Below are positions 46,001 through 56,220 of a DNA stretch of 64,000 nt, piece by piece. The stretch's first letter is position 1; every line of letters begins with the position of its first letter. A program made the position numbers and the translations under genes. Source of the DNA: Mesorhabditis belari (Eukaryota; Nematoda; Chromadorea; Rhabditida; Rhabditidae); NCBI GenBank assembly GCA_958450365.1, contig CAUEEP010000759.1:310001-374000 (forward strand), read 5' to 3'. The notes beneath the pieces are model-generated. The model was not told the origin of the DNA. It worked only from the letters and a program-made list of their open reading frames with translations, and searched no databases.

Positions 46001-46301
46001 CTTTTCTAAAGCCTAAGTTCTTGTGTAAGTAATGTTGATTTTATTGATTTGATTTCAATTAAAATGTCAAATTCAGAATCTCTTTGCCGGTTTCTCGATT
46101 AAATCGGTTCAAGAGTTGCTCTTGGGAGCCAATAAGAATACGACAGGAACATGTGAGTTTCAAATCAATATCTAGTTTCAAATAAAACAAAACAAATGTC
46201 TTTTTTCTTCAATTAAACTATTTTCAGCTACTTCTGTGACCTTGAAAGCCCAAGAAATTCGAACTTTTTCACTCAAAATCACTCCATCGTCGAACTTTTA
46301 A
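37053..46301 (+). CDS. aman-1: lysosomal alpha-mannosidase, GH38
   Basis: Hydrolyses alpha-linked mannose from N-glycans in the lysosome. Exons run from 37053-37112 (signal peptide [15 protein letters not shown]) to 46228-46301. They include 37653-37741 ([16 protein letters not shown]: zinc ligands), 38072-38163 ([10 protein letters not shown]), 38249-38336 ([18 protein letters not shown]), 39575-39680 (IDPFGHSRE: nucleophile Asp), 39750-39855, 39968-40062, 40524-40577, 40664-40780 (TMGSDFQY), 40878-40981, 41078-41171 ([12 protein letters not shown]), 41244-41344 (QHHDGV), 41425-41494, 41600-41689, 41746-41875, 41985-42112, 42151-42226, 42625-42726, 42769-42870 (SGAYIFRP), 43108-43236, about 43603-43700, 44068-44233 ([11 protein letters not shown]), 44345-44467, 45191-45301, 45785-45931 and 46077-46152. 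Total about 944 residues, full length for the family. Oddities: phase slip at 41689/41746, a GC donor after 42726, and a short loop at 37741/37786. Poly(A) AATAAA at 46341-46346. Confidence 0.93.
37116..37350. repeat. 8-bp repeat TCTGAGAG starting at the 5' splice site
   Basis: The array begins four bases after the GT of mannosidase intron 1 and fills most of that intron, grading into GTAAGAAAGCCTCAGA units. Confidence 0.9.
37850..37977. repeat. GGCTTT/GGCCTT hexamer array
   Basis: About 21 hexamers lie immediately downstream of the donor at 37844 in a mannosidase intron; the complementary strand is open as an Ala-Lys repeat, judged non-coding. Confidence 0.9.
38400..39130. mobile_element. 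inverted pair of about 260-bp tRNA-like repeats
   Basis: 38400-38655 and 38868-39130 are inverted copies. Each includes a tRNA-like segment (about 38590-38655 plus; 38868-38935 minus) with A-box TGGACGAGTGG and B-box-like GGCTCGAGTCC. The anticodon arm does not pair cleanly, so these are tRNA-derived repeats. They lie in a mannosidase intron. Confidence 0.65.
39190..39488. repeat. 35-bp minisatellite sharing sequence with the next exon
   Basis: About eight copies of a unit containing GGCAAATCGATCCATT. The same 16 bases occur at 39628-39643 inside the downstream mannosidase exon, where they encode the start of the catalytic WQIDPF motif. Confidence 0.92.
40205..40492. repeat. AGGAACTAAAT/AGGAACTATAA array
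   Basis: Degenerate 11-12 bp units fill the mannosidase intron before exon 40524-40577. A similar GGAACTATAAA array is near 3145-3220 in an ANKRD13 intron. Confidence 0.85.
41345..41415. repeat. (GAA)n microsatellite
   Basis: AGAAGAAGAAG run filling a short mannosidase intron just after the donor at 41345. Confidence 0.9.
42317..42580. repeat. 20-bp minisatellite GGCCACTAGATAGGCCACTG
   Basis: About thirteen copies, some shortened, lie in the mannosidase intron between exons 42151-42226 and 42625-42726. Confidence 0.92.
43255..43512 (+). repeat. tandem pair of tRNA-like modules in CTTT tracts
   Basis: Two copies (tRNA-like parts about 43318-43378 and 43450-43510) carry A-box-like TAGCTCAGTGG and B-box-like GGGTTC(A)ATCCC. 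Each is preceded by a CTTTC-rich run, for a unit of about 132 bp. A paired acceptor stem is lacking, so they are tRNA-derived repeats rather than genes. They sit in a mannosidase intron. Confidence 0.6.
43790..44060. repeat. 18-bp minisatellite AAAGTCTTGAATCC
   Basis: Imperfect copies fill the mannosidase intron before exon 44068-44233; open in several frames but intronic. Confidence 0.88.
44650..45055. repeat. tandem duplication of an about 195-bp intron segment
   Basis: About 44651-44841 and 44846-45050 are diverged direct copies (sharing GAGGCGTTCCAGAAAGGGAA and AAAAAGCCATCCGGTCGCTC) in the mannosidase intron before exon 45191-45301. Confidence 0.88.
45325..45765. repeat. 14-15 bp minisatellite AGTTAAGTTGGTCTTC
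   Basis: About thirty copies of variants of AGTTAAGTTGNNCTT fill the mannosidase intron between exons 45191-45301 and 45785-45931. Confidence 0.9.
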
Positions 46302-46409
46302 ATCAATTGTATAAAGTTTATTGATTAAATATTACTATCAAATAAATTTATTCAAATATAAATGAGGGTAAAGATTTCAAAATTGTTTTATAAACGTTTC
46401 TCTTGGCTA

Positions 46410-46975
46410 AGGTGCGTTGTAAAATGATAGGACCACCCCTAAATTTTACTTTTTTGCCTACGAAATTTAATAACGCGAAATAGCTTTTAAATCCTAGGAA
46501 TATATACAAAAATAAGCATCTATTTTTAACGTTATCTGAACAAATTGGAACAAAATTATAACAATTTCTTTATTTAACACCTTTTGAAAAATGATAGGAT
46601 CACATAAAAAATAACAATAAATTTGAGAATAAACAAAAGAAAAGTTCATTAATAATCAATAGATGCCCCCTTTTTCTCGATGACGTTGAGTAGTCGACTT
46701 TTCATCGAGTTCACTAAGTTTTGAAGCGTTTGTGGTGGAATTGACGTCCAAGCTTGCAAAATTGCTTTTTTGAGTTGCGACATCGTGTCGTAAGTCTTTC
46801 CATTAGCATAAATATTCCACACGAGGATGCCCCATAAGTTTTTCATTGGATTTAAGTCCGGTGAGCAGGCAGGCCATTCGAGAAAATCGATGTTGTGATG
46901 TTCCGGAAAATTTTAGTTATTTAAAATTAAAAATCGCAAAAATCGAGAATGGTCCTATCATTTTGCAACGCACTG
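46410..46975 (-). mobile_element. Tc1-like element, internally deleted
   Basis: The termini share GTGCGTTG(T/C)AAAATGATAGG in inverted orientation, flanked by TA (46408-46409, 46976-46977). The minus strand keeps a transposase C-terminus from about 46850 to 46649 (NLWGILVWNIYANGK … LLNVIEKKGASIDY stop) with remnants of the third catalytic region upstream. The first catalytic residues are gone. It begins about 65 bp after the mannosidase poly(A) signal. Confidence 0.88.
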
Positions 46976-46977
46976 TA

Positions 46978-47190
46978 TTATGCTATTTTCTACATGCAAA
47001 ACAAATTGCAAATGGGAATTGCTCAGAAATGGCATCAGAAATGGCTTTGATTGCTAATTTTAATGCAATTGCTTATGAAATTCGCAAAACTTTAAACATT
47101 TATTAAACAAATTAGCAATCAATACCATTTCTGATGCCATTTCTGAGCATTCCCATTTGTTTTGCATGTAGAAAATTGCATAATAACTAA
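46978..47190. mobile_element. palindromic element next to the left inverted arm
   Basis: Arms TGCTATTTTCTACATGCAAA … and … TTTGCATGTAGAAAATTGCA enclose paired GGCATCAGAAATGG / CCATTTCTGATGCC. It is about 210 bp and directly abuts the inverted duplication that starts at 47193. Confidence 0.75.
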
Positions 47191-47395
47191 GGGCAGCTCG
47201 CTGAACGTTATCCGTTTGTAAACCTTGTTTGCTTTTGCACTTGTAAAATCTTTTTAATCTCTTAAAAGTAAACATGCAAAAAACACATATTTGTAATTTA
47301 AAATACAAAACGGGATAAGTTATAGGTCATAAAATAAAGTTAGCAGAAATTTTGGCGCTCCCTATAAGTAGAGAAACTAAATAATGATCGAGCTA

Positions 47396-48743
47396 TCACT
47401 TTCCATAACAACCGCAATAATAATATGGGCGATAAGTTGGTTGAGAGACATAATAAGGCACATAAACATTATAGGGTACGTAGCGAGTCTGAACGTAGAC
47501 TCGAGGACGGCTGCGTCGTCGCGGTGGAGGCACCCACACCCACGAACGGGTGGGCCGTTGAACGGGTCGTTGAGGGGGTTGAGAGGCCAGCAGTTGCATG
47601 AAGTTTGAGGATGCGTTTTCTTCTAAACAACTATACAAATGGGTAGTTGATCGATAGATTAGTCTGTGCTTGTTGGATACTAGACCTGTCCCCACGAATC
47701 GAATAGAATCAATTCCATTAATACTAGCAAAAACAAACCCGCAAGAATCTCCACGGTGAACGACATGCAAATGACGACCAAAAAGAAATTCATTGTAACA
47801 AAAAGGTTGTGGTTGATGTGAAAAGTTCTGGTCTAATAAACTTTCTTTCAAAAACCTAAAAGGATACGGTTTTTGGCGCTTTCAAGGCCACACCCAATGT
47901 TGCGGACTTCCCGATAAGTTTGTCTTTATCAATCTTTATCTATCAACCTTTTAGATTCCAGTAACTAGTAAACTTTCACTTTTTGATTAGCTTCTTTTCG
48001 TTTGACCTTTGGTTTTGGCAATATAAGCTCAAGTTGCCTTATTTTGGTGTGTTTAATCAAGACCAAATTTTGATCATTTTTCAGAAGAGAGTGAAATGGG
48101 TTGGTTGACAAATTGCGTACTTATTTACTTGTACCATGGTTAACATTTATTTAAATTCTCTAATAAAAGTCATGAGATTTCCATTGTTTTCGACTTTTTA
48201 TCGTAATCACGTTGTTGAAGAATGTAAAAACCTTTCTGGATTACACAAACACAAAGAAAAATAACCAAATTTTGATCGAATACCACCATTCCAATTTTTT
48301 GTAATATTTTCAAGAATGAAAGTGATCTTTTATTTTACATTGTGCAAAAAGAAATAGGTAGGTAAAGTTTGAATGACTTTATGTTTTTTCACCAAGATGA
48401 CCACCAAGATGACTCACACGTGCAAATTTGTGTGTACCAATAGCGGCGAAGACGACTCACAATCGAATCTTCTGGGAAATCGCCTATCCTCTGGCCGTTA
48501 GGGTCTAAAATTCAAACATCAACAAAGCTTTTGCTAAGTTTGCTAAGTCAGGTTTCCTTATCGTAAATTAGAAACTTTAATATATGTAACTTAAAGCAAC
48601 AATATGTAAATATAAATAAGCCTATAATATTAAATAAATAAGCCTAAGTCTGAGCTTAAAGCCATACCTGGAATCGGTAGTGCTGTGAGGATGGTCAGAG
48701 TCGAGAGCACCACAATCAAGAAGAGAATTTGGGAGGAGTTCAT
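47396..48743 (-). CDS. unfamiliar secreted protein with Tyr/Arg/Pro-rich tail, copy 1
   Basis: Three exons: 48743-48668 (ATG; signal peptide MNSSQILFLIVVLSTLTILT), 48504-48420, 47855-47396. They keep phase and encode about 206 residues. The middle has SCGFVFASINGIDSIRF, a compact region with three or four Cys. The C-terminal third is PPQRPVQRPTRSWVWVPPP, then PRRRSRPRVYVQTRYVPYN, then repeated YVPYYV/YRPYYY and a final CGCYGK. Such a basic, aromatic, Pro-rich tail could be cuticular, antimicrobial or structural; that is inference. No family was recognised. It differs from copy 2 by one residue (His versus Asn) in the last exon. The first intron holds only AT-rich DNA. Confidence 0.72.
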
Positions 48744-49350
48744 TTTTGAAAATGAAAAGTTGATCCATTACTGTCCCCAACGTTTTTATAGTCAATTCTT
48801 ATCAAAGTTCGCCGAATTGAGCTTCTAGAGCTTTGTACGGGTTCCCGGAATTGTGCTTCTTTTTTTTTTTGCCAACTTTATCCACGCCAGCAAGGCCGCT
48901 GCCCTTTTTTGCCCGCTCTTTTTGTTGATCTTTAAGAAAGGCGTGGAAATTAAATGTCTACTGTATCTTTTGGGTTCTCTCAAGGCTACTCTATGAAGCT
49001 TACAGTTCTGAGAACTAAAAATTAATTGATCCGTTTGTATAAAGTTGTTTCATTTCCTTGCTTGGCTATCAACACTTGGATAAAATGATTCCAGAGATTT
49101 CGTTGAGGTAGGCTGAGGAATTTTTTTAAAGGTTTTTCCTTTTTATTCCTTTCTTTCTTTTTGCTTCTAAAGTCCAGTTTTGTCATTGTCTCAAAGATTA
49201 CCTTTGACACGAATACTACTAACAAGGGAAAGATAACAGTAGAATGTGCCCAATTCTACTGTTGCTTTTACCTTAGAAGTTCGAAGATCGTTATAAAGTA
49301 GGTAAATCAGTTACACATCTATTTCCATTTCCAGTATCGATAACCCTTCA

Positions 49351-49953
49351 CCAGAAGATGAGTCAAGAGCAAGCTGCGCGTTTTTCCAATGTGATGACGA
49401 GGTTTTTTCTTAACCAAAGAATGATTTAACCATTTTGACTCTTTACTTGTTAATAGAAGACCATGCTTCGTTGAGCGATCAATAGGAATTCAAAAATTGC
49501 TTATCATTTTTAATTTACATGTTGTTGGTTCGACTATAGATTACTGTTAGAAATTATTTGAAAGATCAGTGTACAAAAAGCTCTTCGCTCAGCGATCGGC
49601 GTTTTCCGTTTTCGGGAAATCTCTAGTCTTTTCCTGAACCGGGCGCATGATTTCTCAATTTTCAATCAAAAAGGCATAGTTAGCCGAGAAACTAGCATTA
49701 AAGATCTCTCGAGAGTGTGTCCAAGGTCAGGTAAATGATTCCAGGAAGTATTTATCTGGGCCACCTATCTGATTCAGTTGGAAAACATGAAGGATATAGT
49801 TAAATTAGATAATAAAATTGGTTTTAGCAGCTTCATCGGCTACAAATCGTGATTTTCTTTGCCTTCATCGTTTCGTTTGCCGTTACAATCTGGACGTTCA
49901 CTCGGTGGCCACCGATTTGGAAGGATCGAGAGTGTTTTGTGGAATGATCAAAA
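49351..49953 (+). CDS. putative small membrane protein, copy 1
   Basis: ATG at about 49351 opens MSQEQAARFSNVMTR up to a GT near 49395. A later frame (about 49829-49953) reads QIVIFFAFIVSFAVTIW, a membrane helix, then RWPPIWKDRECFVE and stop. Phase between the two pieces does not match directly, so at least one exon or boundary is missing. The same layout exists in the right arm on the other strand. No family recognised. Confidence 0.3.
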
Positions 49954-50511
49954 GTCTATTCAAATAAATAAAGCATTTTTGGAAAGGCATTTGTTATTCT
50001 AATTCAATAAGAGTGATAAGGGACAGTCATTCAGCTGCTTGATGCCATCGTTTAACCATCTCTCCCACTTTCTCACCACAAAAGAGAGAAAAGAGGTTGA
50101 CCTTGCCAAGGAAAATGCCAAGGAAATCATAAGATCAGAGCAAAGGAATATGCATGAAACACATCTTAATCACTTCCTTCACACCATTCAATTTTCAAAA
50201 AAAAACGAAAGGGATTTGTCATTGAGACAGAAGAAGATCGCATTGTTAACGTTTAGCATTCTAGATTCCCGTCTTGTTATCGTTCTCATCTACATCGCTA
50301 CAGTCACAACCAAGTGATGCCATTTTAGAGTCAAATTACCTTCCAAACAAATTGTTTTCATAGTTTCATCAATGAAAACAACGATAATAGGAGAGATTGT
50401 GATCACAGTCAAACTTATAATGAAAATCATCAAAAGTGTCAGCGTGTCATCAAATCATCAAAAGTGTCAGCGTGCTGGAGAGGGATCGACTAGTACTCAT
50501 TCAAAGGCTTG

Positions 50512-51003
50512 TAAAATGGTTTGTATATCTCCAATCGCAAAACTTTTAATAGTTAAATCTAGCCAAAATTGAGGGCTTCAACCTTTTCTATAACACTAAC
50601 ATTGGGTTGAAGTTGAAGGGAGTTAATCTATTAAAAAGAAGTCGCCGTAAACACTGAAGACTCTGTATTGTCGCTTCATATTGTCGATTATTATAGATTC
50701 TATTATAGTACTACAGATTATTCAGCATTGCGTTTCCCGAGGGGGACTTTGAAATGAAATGTTCTCTCAATATTGTAACTGGTGTATGATGCCTTGCAAA
50801 AGTTTATTTAAGTAGAAAAATCAAGAAAAATGCACTAATTGGTGTCCTCGATTCAATCTTTCTTCGCTTTATTCCAGAGAGCTGGAGCTGATCCGAGCAA
50901 ATTGATGTTGATGGTGACACCAATTAGACTCCCATCACTCACCATCAACTCCTTTTTGACAACACGAGCTCCTTTTTGAGCCAACTCCAGCGCCAAACTC
51001 GCA
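50512..51003 (-). pseudogene. broken inverted copy of the short-chain dehydrogenase 3' end
   Basis: Minus strand 51003-50853 reads SLALELAQKGARVV, then KKELMVSDGS, then a 10-residue segment (LIGVTININL) absent from the intact gene, then GSAPALWNKAKKD and stop. It therefore fuses dehydrogenase exon 7 sequence straight to the last exon, without the exons and introns between, and it has no upstream exons. 50512-50850 matches the 3' flank of the intact gene. Non-functional remnant of the inverted duplication. Confidence 0.85.
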
Positions 51004-51129
51004 GGTTGGTTCGCATGGAGGCTGCTTATCCCCTTCCCTAGGATTGTTCTTTAAATTCTGATTAAATGTGGAACTTAATAAAATAGGTTAAAACAATTTG
51101 AAAAGACTTTTTGGTAAAAAACAAACAAA

Positions 51130-51275
51130 AAGATTGCAAAAGACCACGAAGCGGACTTTTTTTTGTCAAAAGACCACGAAACTTTTAAAAGACTACGAAA
51201 CTTTTAAAAGACTACGAAACTTTTAAAAGACCATGAAACTTTTAAAAGGCCACGAAACTTTTAAAAGACCACGAT
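51130..51275. repeat. 19-bp tandem repeat ACGAAACTTTTAAAAGACC
   Basis: About seven copies in the space between the inverted arms. 51276-51715 shows no supported feature. Confidence 0.85.
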
Positions 51276-51717
51276 TCAGGGAAAGAGGCAAAATCGTCTT
51301 TCTGATTGATGCCAGCTGGAGAAAAAACAAAAGCAAACAAAAAACAAACAAAGTGAACAACCTAAAACCTAATGAGAACTGAAAATTCGATATTTAAATC
51401 ACAATTTTTATTCTTTGTTGAAAGATATAATACTTTTTTAAGAAGAAACACATTTTGAAGCATTTCAAAGAGAAATATTTGAATTTGATAATTTTGTCAT
51501 CAACAAAATCATAATCAAGGCGCATTTGCTGAGTGCAAAATAAAGCAAATTCGTAATTGCAATTGAGCGCTAAACATACGGTTTATTATGCCGCTACTTA
51601 TATGTATTTGCCGTACATTGATTGAATTTAATTGGATGATGATGATCATCAAAATAAATCGAGGGAATCGATTGGAAAATGAGTGGAGTGAAGAGCTGAG
51701 GAAGCTGTTTAGGGGTA

Positions 51718-51802
51718 AATTACTAGTACTAGTACTATTACTAGTACTATTACTAGTACTATTACTAGTACTATTACTATTACTATTACTATTACTATTA
51801 GG
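51718..51802. repeat. ACTAGT/ACTATT microsatellite
   Basis: TTACTAGTACTATTACTAGT-type repeat directly adjoining the mariner fragment at 51805. Confidence 0.9.
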
Positions 51803-51804
51803 CG

Positions 51805-52235
51805 TGTGAAAAAGTAATTCACGTTTTTTATTTTTATCTGATGACCAAATAAGACGCTATCTTCTCGAAAACCCTCGTTCAACCTCTTCAGAAATAGGCC
51901 TTACGTTAAATTATGATGGGTCAACCGTAAGGAAACGCTTGAATGCCATGAATTTTATCAAAAAGTTGGACAAATGGATACCGCATGAACGATAACGCGC
52001 GACCACATGTCTCTTTACAGACTCGACAAAAAATCCAGAGTGTTGGATGGAAGGTTTTACCATATCCACCTTATAGTTCAGACCTTTCTCCATCTGATTA
52101 TTATTTATTTTTGTCTCTGTCTAACTTTTTGGCCAATAAACGGTTCAATTCCGAAGAAGATATCCAAACCGAGGTTGATCTTTTCTTCGCCTCCAAGGAC
52201 CAAGATTTTTATTATCGTGGAACAGGTAACAGATA
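51805..52235 (+). mobile_element. mariner transposase fragment
   Basis: The first part reads DQIRRYLLENPRSTSSEIG … STVRKRLN and KKLDKWIPHE, the mariner helix-turn-helix and linker. After a deletion the frame resumes at DNARPHVSLQTRQKI, PPYSSDLSPSDYYLF and FFASKDQDFYYRG. It keeps the second and third catalytic Asp blocks but lacks the region between linker and DNARPH. Its right terminus is lost at the following hairpin repeat. Confidence 0.88.
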
Positions 52236-52475
52236 GCTTCTCAAAGCTGATCAAAGCTGATCGAAGCTGATCAAAGCTGATCGAAGCTTGTCAAAGCTTC
52301 TCAAAGCTTCCCAAAGCTTCTCAAAGCTTCTCAAAGCTGATCAAAGCTTCTCAAAGCTTCTCAAAGCTTCTCAAAGCTTCCCAAAGCTTCCCAAGTAAAA
52401 AGCTTCGATCAGCTTTGATCACCTTTGAGAAGCTAGCTTTGATCAGCTTTGAGAAGCTATCTGTTATCTGTTAGC
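52222..52475. repeat. large hairpin of CTCAAAGCTGATCAAAG repeats
   Basis: GTAACAGATAGCTTCTCAAA at 52223 is mirrored by TTTGAGAAGCTATCTGTTA near 52450. In between, 52235-52395 repeats TCAAAGCTTC/TCAAAGCTGA. The stretch 52476-53084 shows no supported gene apart from the likely promoter/5' UTR of the dehydrogenase. Confidence 0.88.
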
Positions 52476-53084
52476 TCATATGGTATTTTTGAGTCATTTT
52501 CCAGCCCTATAGCACTTCATTGAAAGCTTTTATGCAGAAAAGAAATTTTAAAAAGGGCTGCTACGCAGGAGTACGCGATGATACTCTTTACCCGGTCTTC
52601 TATTCGAAGAAATACGGTAAATAAATATTTAGAATGAATTTTCAACCTATTTTCAACCTTTTCACACTAGAAACACCAAAAGAATACAAATTGGAAAGCG
52701 AATTCATAAATAGAAGACAAATAATGGCTTTTTAAAGTGACAAATTTGCCTCTAGTGTTTTTCAGAACTCAATTTTGAAACATTTTCTCTCTTACTACAC
52801 TCTATCGCTTTATTTGCACAGAAAAAGCTCGCTGGAAATGGGGTTTGTGGTCAAAAAGCGGGGAAAAACCAACAGAAAAGGCTTATTTCCGAGATATCCT
52901 CTTGCAAATTTCACAAACCACAATATTTGAGCAGAGGAATAGAAAAAGAAATAAAAAAGAGAAAGCCTAGGTAGAGTCTAGAACGGCAAATAAAAGGCGA
53001 TTGAGGCTGAAGAACTAAGAATCATTTTCTCGCACAATTCAATTCAATTCAACCTCTATTCAACTTTTTGAAACTATTTGAATC

Positions 53085-55867
53085 ATGAAAGTCGCTGTGG
53101 TTACAGGTTTGTTTCTTGATAACTAGTTTAACTTTATAAAAAGCTTTAAATTCAAATTGTTATCTGTCATTTCATAGTTTTTGAGCTAAATGCTTGAGCT
53201 TGAGACTGGCTGAAAACGGCGTACTCTACAGCGATTTTTTTGACAATCATAATCACAATAAAGAGATTGTTTTAATATTAAACTATATTAATTTAATTAT
53301 TTTGTATCAATTCAGGAGCGTCGACTGGTCTCGGAAAAGCTATCGCCGTTTATTTTGCGTCAAAGGTTCGTTTGGATATATTGGGTTGGTGAATTGAAAG
53401 CTGCGGGACTTTGAACTAAAATTTATTCAACCTAAAACCATCAATTCATTCCAAATAGTTTCCATTATTATTGACGACTTTTGCCCATTTTACAGGCAAT
53501 TTGCGGATTCCTCTTTCGCAGTAGGATTTTGGTTTGTGTATGAGATAAGTGTGAGACTCAAAAATCGAGGACTGGAGATGTCCCAGTTTGAGCATTTCAG
53601 CACTTTCTTCAAAAGAAACCCATTTTGGTGTCAATAGAAAAGTTGTAGAGAATCAAAAATTAGGCTTATAGCCAAATTTCCAAAAAGATACACTTAGTAG
53701 TTTCGCTTAATATGCAAGTTTTGTGAAAATTCGTAAATTTGGCATTTCTTGAAAACCAGTTTTGAATCGTTCTGAAAATTTGGATATAAGCTTGATTTTT
53801 GATTCTCTACAACTTTTCCATTGACACCAAAATGGGTTTCTTTTGAAGAAAGTGCTCAAACTGTCACATATGACAATAGCCGGCAGTTTTCAATTCACCA
53901 ACCCAATAGAAAGTAAAAATCAATCAGTTTTACAATCCGAGATTTCGCTAAAAGTCTAAAAGTCTTTTGCAGTACTCTTACAGTTTAAAGATAAGAAATT
54001 GCATCAATTGAGTGCTTTAAAACGAAACCCAAACCTCAAACTGAATTCAGGGATTTGCCGTTTCGATCACCGCGCGCTCGGGAGATGCTCTCCAGAAAAC
54101 GAAAGCTGAATGTGTGGCAGCTGGAATCAAAGAAAATGCGGTAAATCTAATACATAACCATCTCGTATTGAAGAATATTACAGAGAACAGAGTAAACAAT
54201 AGATTTACTTGCAGAAATACAGCAAAAATGACAAATCTAGGTGGTAATCACGGTCGGAGATTTGACGCAGGCGAGCACAGCCGAGGCCGTTATCAAGAAC
54301 ACTGTTGATAAACTTGGATCGATTGATGTTTTGGTAAATGTTTGAGGAAATTTGCTTAACTCAGATATCTTCAGATCAACAACGCTGGTTACCTTCAATT
54401 CGGAGCCCTTTCAACGGCAACTGTTGAGGATTTCGATAAGCAATTTAATCTAAACGTCAGAAGGTTAGCCTACCTACAAACTCTTCCATTTTTTGTTCGA
54501 CTCTAGCACTAAACTTTTAAAACATCGATATGCCTAAAGTCTAAATTTATCATTAGTTCTATTTAGTCTTCATCAAATCACTCGTCTCGCAATTCCACAT
54601 CTCATCGCATCCAAAGGAAACATTGTGAATGTGAGCAGCGCTGGATCGATGATGCCGGTTAGTTGAGATGATTGAGAACTTGAAACTCTCTTCATTGCAA
54701 GCTCATTTGATGAAAACTTGTTTAATCTAGGTGCCCGGATGCGCATTTTATTGTATGTCGAAGGTTGCTCTCGACATGTACACAAAGAGTTTGGCGCTGG
54801 AGTTGGCTCAAAAAGGAGTTCGCGTTAACAGCATCAAGTAAGTAATAGTAATAGTAAGTAATTGTGAAGTGACAGCACACTTAAACTAGTACTAAAAAGT
54901 GGCAAACAGTATTCCAACTAGAAAATCGCAAAAGATTAAAATCTTTTTCAGTCCGGGCTTGGTGATGACTGATTTCTCGGTGGCTGCTGGCTTGGCTACA
55001 CAAGAAAACAAAGCAGAAGTGAGTATAGTTGTTGTTTTTTTGTTCTAAATTTAGAGCTATATTAGGCAATTATTATATTAGGCTATCTGTACGACTCTCT
55101 CTTTTAGAGATACGACCAACTCGCCGCCACAAATCCACTGGGCAGAGCAGCTACACCCGAAGAGGTGGGTGAAGGCATTGCTTTGAGGCTTAGGCTTATG
55201 CTTAGGCTTGGACTTAGGCTTAGGCTTAGGATCCGGCTTAGCCTTAGGCTTAGGCTTAGGCTTAGGCTTAGGCTTAGGCTTAGGCTTAGGCTTAGGCTTA
55301 GGCTTAGGCTTAGGCTTAGGCTTAGTGCGAAGGCTAGCGGCTAGCGCCTCGCATTAAGTCTATTTGGGTTTGGGCTGAGCCCCCATTTTCTGGATCTCAG
55401 CCGGTTCCCGGAGCTAAGGTGCAAGCTATTGCCCTTGTGCTTTGGAACCCAAGAAGAGTATCCTTTCAAAATTTCAGATCGCTGCCATGTCTAGAATTAG
55501 GCTTAGGCTTAGACCTAGGACGGTCATAAATAAGCATAAATATTAAAAGAAACTAGATTGTAGATTGTTCTTCATTTTATATTGTTTGGCACTTCTCAGA
55601 AGCACTGTTAATTTTATTTTCTAGTAATCGTTAGGTGCTGAAAGAAACCAGAAACGTGAGAAACCATATATCTTATTTTTTAAACAATATTGGCTTTTTT
55701 CAATATAACGATCGGTTTCTTATTGTCATTGTTTGCAGATTGCAAAAACGATCTACTTCTTGGCGAGCAGTAGTAGCGCTTTCACAACGGGCACATTGAT
55801 GGTCAGTGATGGGGGACGACTGCTCGGATCAGCTCCAGCTCTTTGGAATCAAGCAAAGAAAGATTGA
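53085..55867 (+). CDS. short-chain dehydrogenase/reductase (classical SDR)
   Basis: NAD(P)-dependent oxidoreductase, probably cytosolic (no signal or TM seen). Ten exons, phase consistent throughout: 53085-53106 (ATG), 53316-53365 (TGASTGLGKAIA: dinucleotide-binding Gly motif), 54051-54140 (ITARS), 54241-54333 (GDLTQ…LGSIDVL), 54375-54463 (INNAG), 54567-54657 (GNIVNVSSAGS: catalytic Ser region), 54731-54837 (YCMSK: catalytic Tyr and Lys), 54952-55018 (NPGLVMTDF), 55108-55164, 55739-55867 (AFTTGTLMVSDGG, stop TGA). About 264 residues, the usual length. Substrate unknown. Ala-Arg-Ser after beta2 hints at NADP(H) preference (inference). Introns contain a mariner element and a telomere-repeat block. 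Poly(A) AATAAA at 55915-55920. Confidence 0.93.
53381..53906 (-). mobile_element. mariner-derived palindromic element in SDR intron 2
   Basis: Ends TTGGGTTGGTGAATTGAAA and its complement, with TA on both sides (53379-53380, 53907-53908). The minus strand keeps a mariner C-terminus around 53530-53449 (KPKSYCERGIRKLPVKWA, then NNNGNYLE). The right two-thirds is a foldback. Family relatives are at 10163, 63360 and 63714. Confidence 0.9.
55185..55515. repeat. interstitial telomeric repeat (TTAGGC)n
   Basis: 55185-55325 contains about twenty TTAGGC units (nematode telomere repeat), degenerate in the first 60 bp and perfect in the last 80 bp. A non-repetitive GC-rich segment (55326-55490, starting with hairpin GCGAAGGCTAGCGGCTAGCG) follows. 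A short second TTAGGCTTAGGC block lies at about 55498-55510. All lies within SDR intron 9, which starts at 55165. Confidence 0.95.
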
Positions 55868-56220
55868 ATCGAGTACATCAATTAGTGAAAAATTTCTCTT
55901 GATTTTGCTACTTAAATAAACTTTTGCACAGTATCATACACCAGTTACAATCTCGAGACAACATTTCATTTCAAAGTCCCCCTCGGGAAACGCAATGCTG
56001 AATAATCTGTAGTACTATAATAGAATCTATAATAATCGACAATATGAAGCGACAATACAGAGTCTTCAGTGTTTACGGCGACTTCTTTTTAATAGATTAA
56101 CTCCCTTCAACTTCAACCCAATGTTAGTGTTATGTAAAAGGTTGAAGCCCTCAACTTTGGCTAGATTTAACTATTAAAAGTTTTGCGATTGGAGATATAC
56201 AAATCATTTTACCAGCCTTT

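Larger units (their letters stand above)
47193..50226. repeat. left arm of large inverted duplication
   Basis: Matches 57198-60232 in reverse complement over about 3.03 kb with only scattered substitutions and small indels by eye. It carries the secreted-protein gene copy 1 (minus) and a putative small membrane-protein gene. Outer edge: at 47193 the shared GCAGCTCGCTGAACG ends. Inner edge: homology stops after GGGATTTGTCATTGAGA. A second matching block is 50512-50870 versus about 55850-56215. Confidence 0.95.

Noticed and set aside
50039..50317. 92-codon frame in the left arm and its truncated mirror at 57140-57382
   Set aside because: The frame crosses the duplication edge and has different C-termini in the two copies; no domain or splice context.
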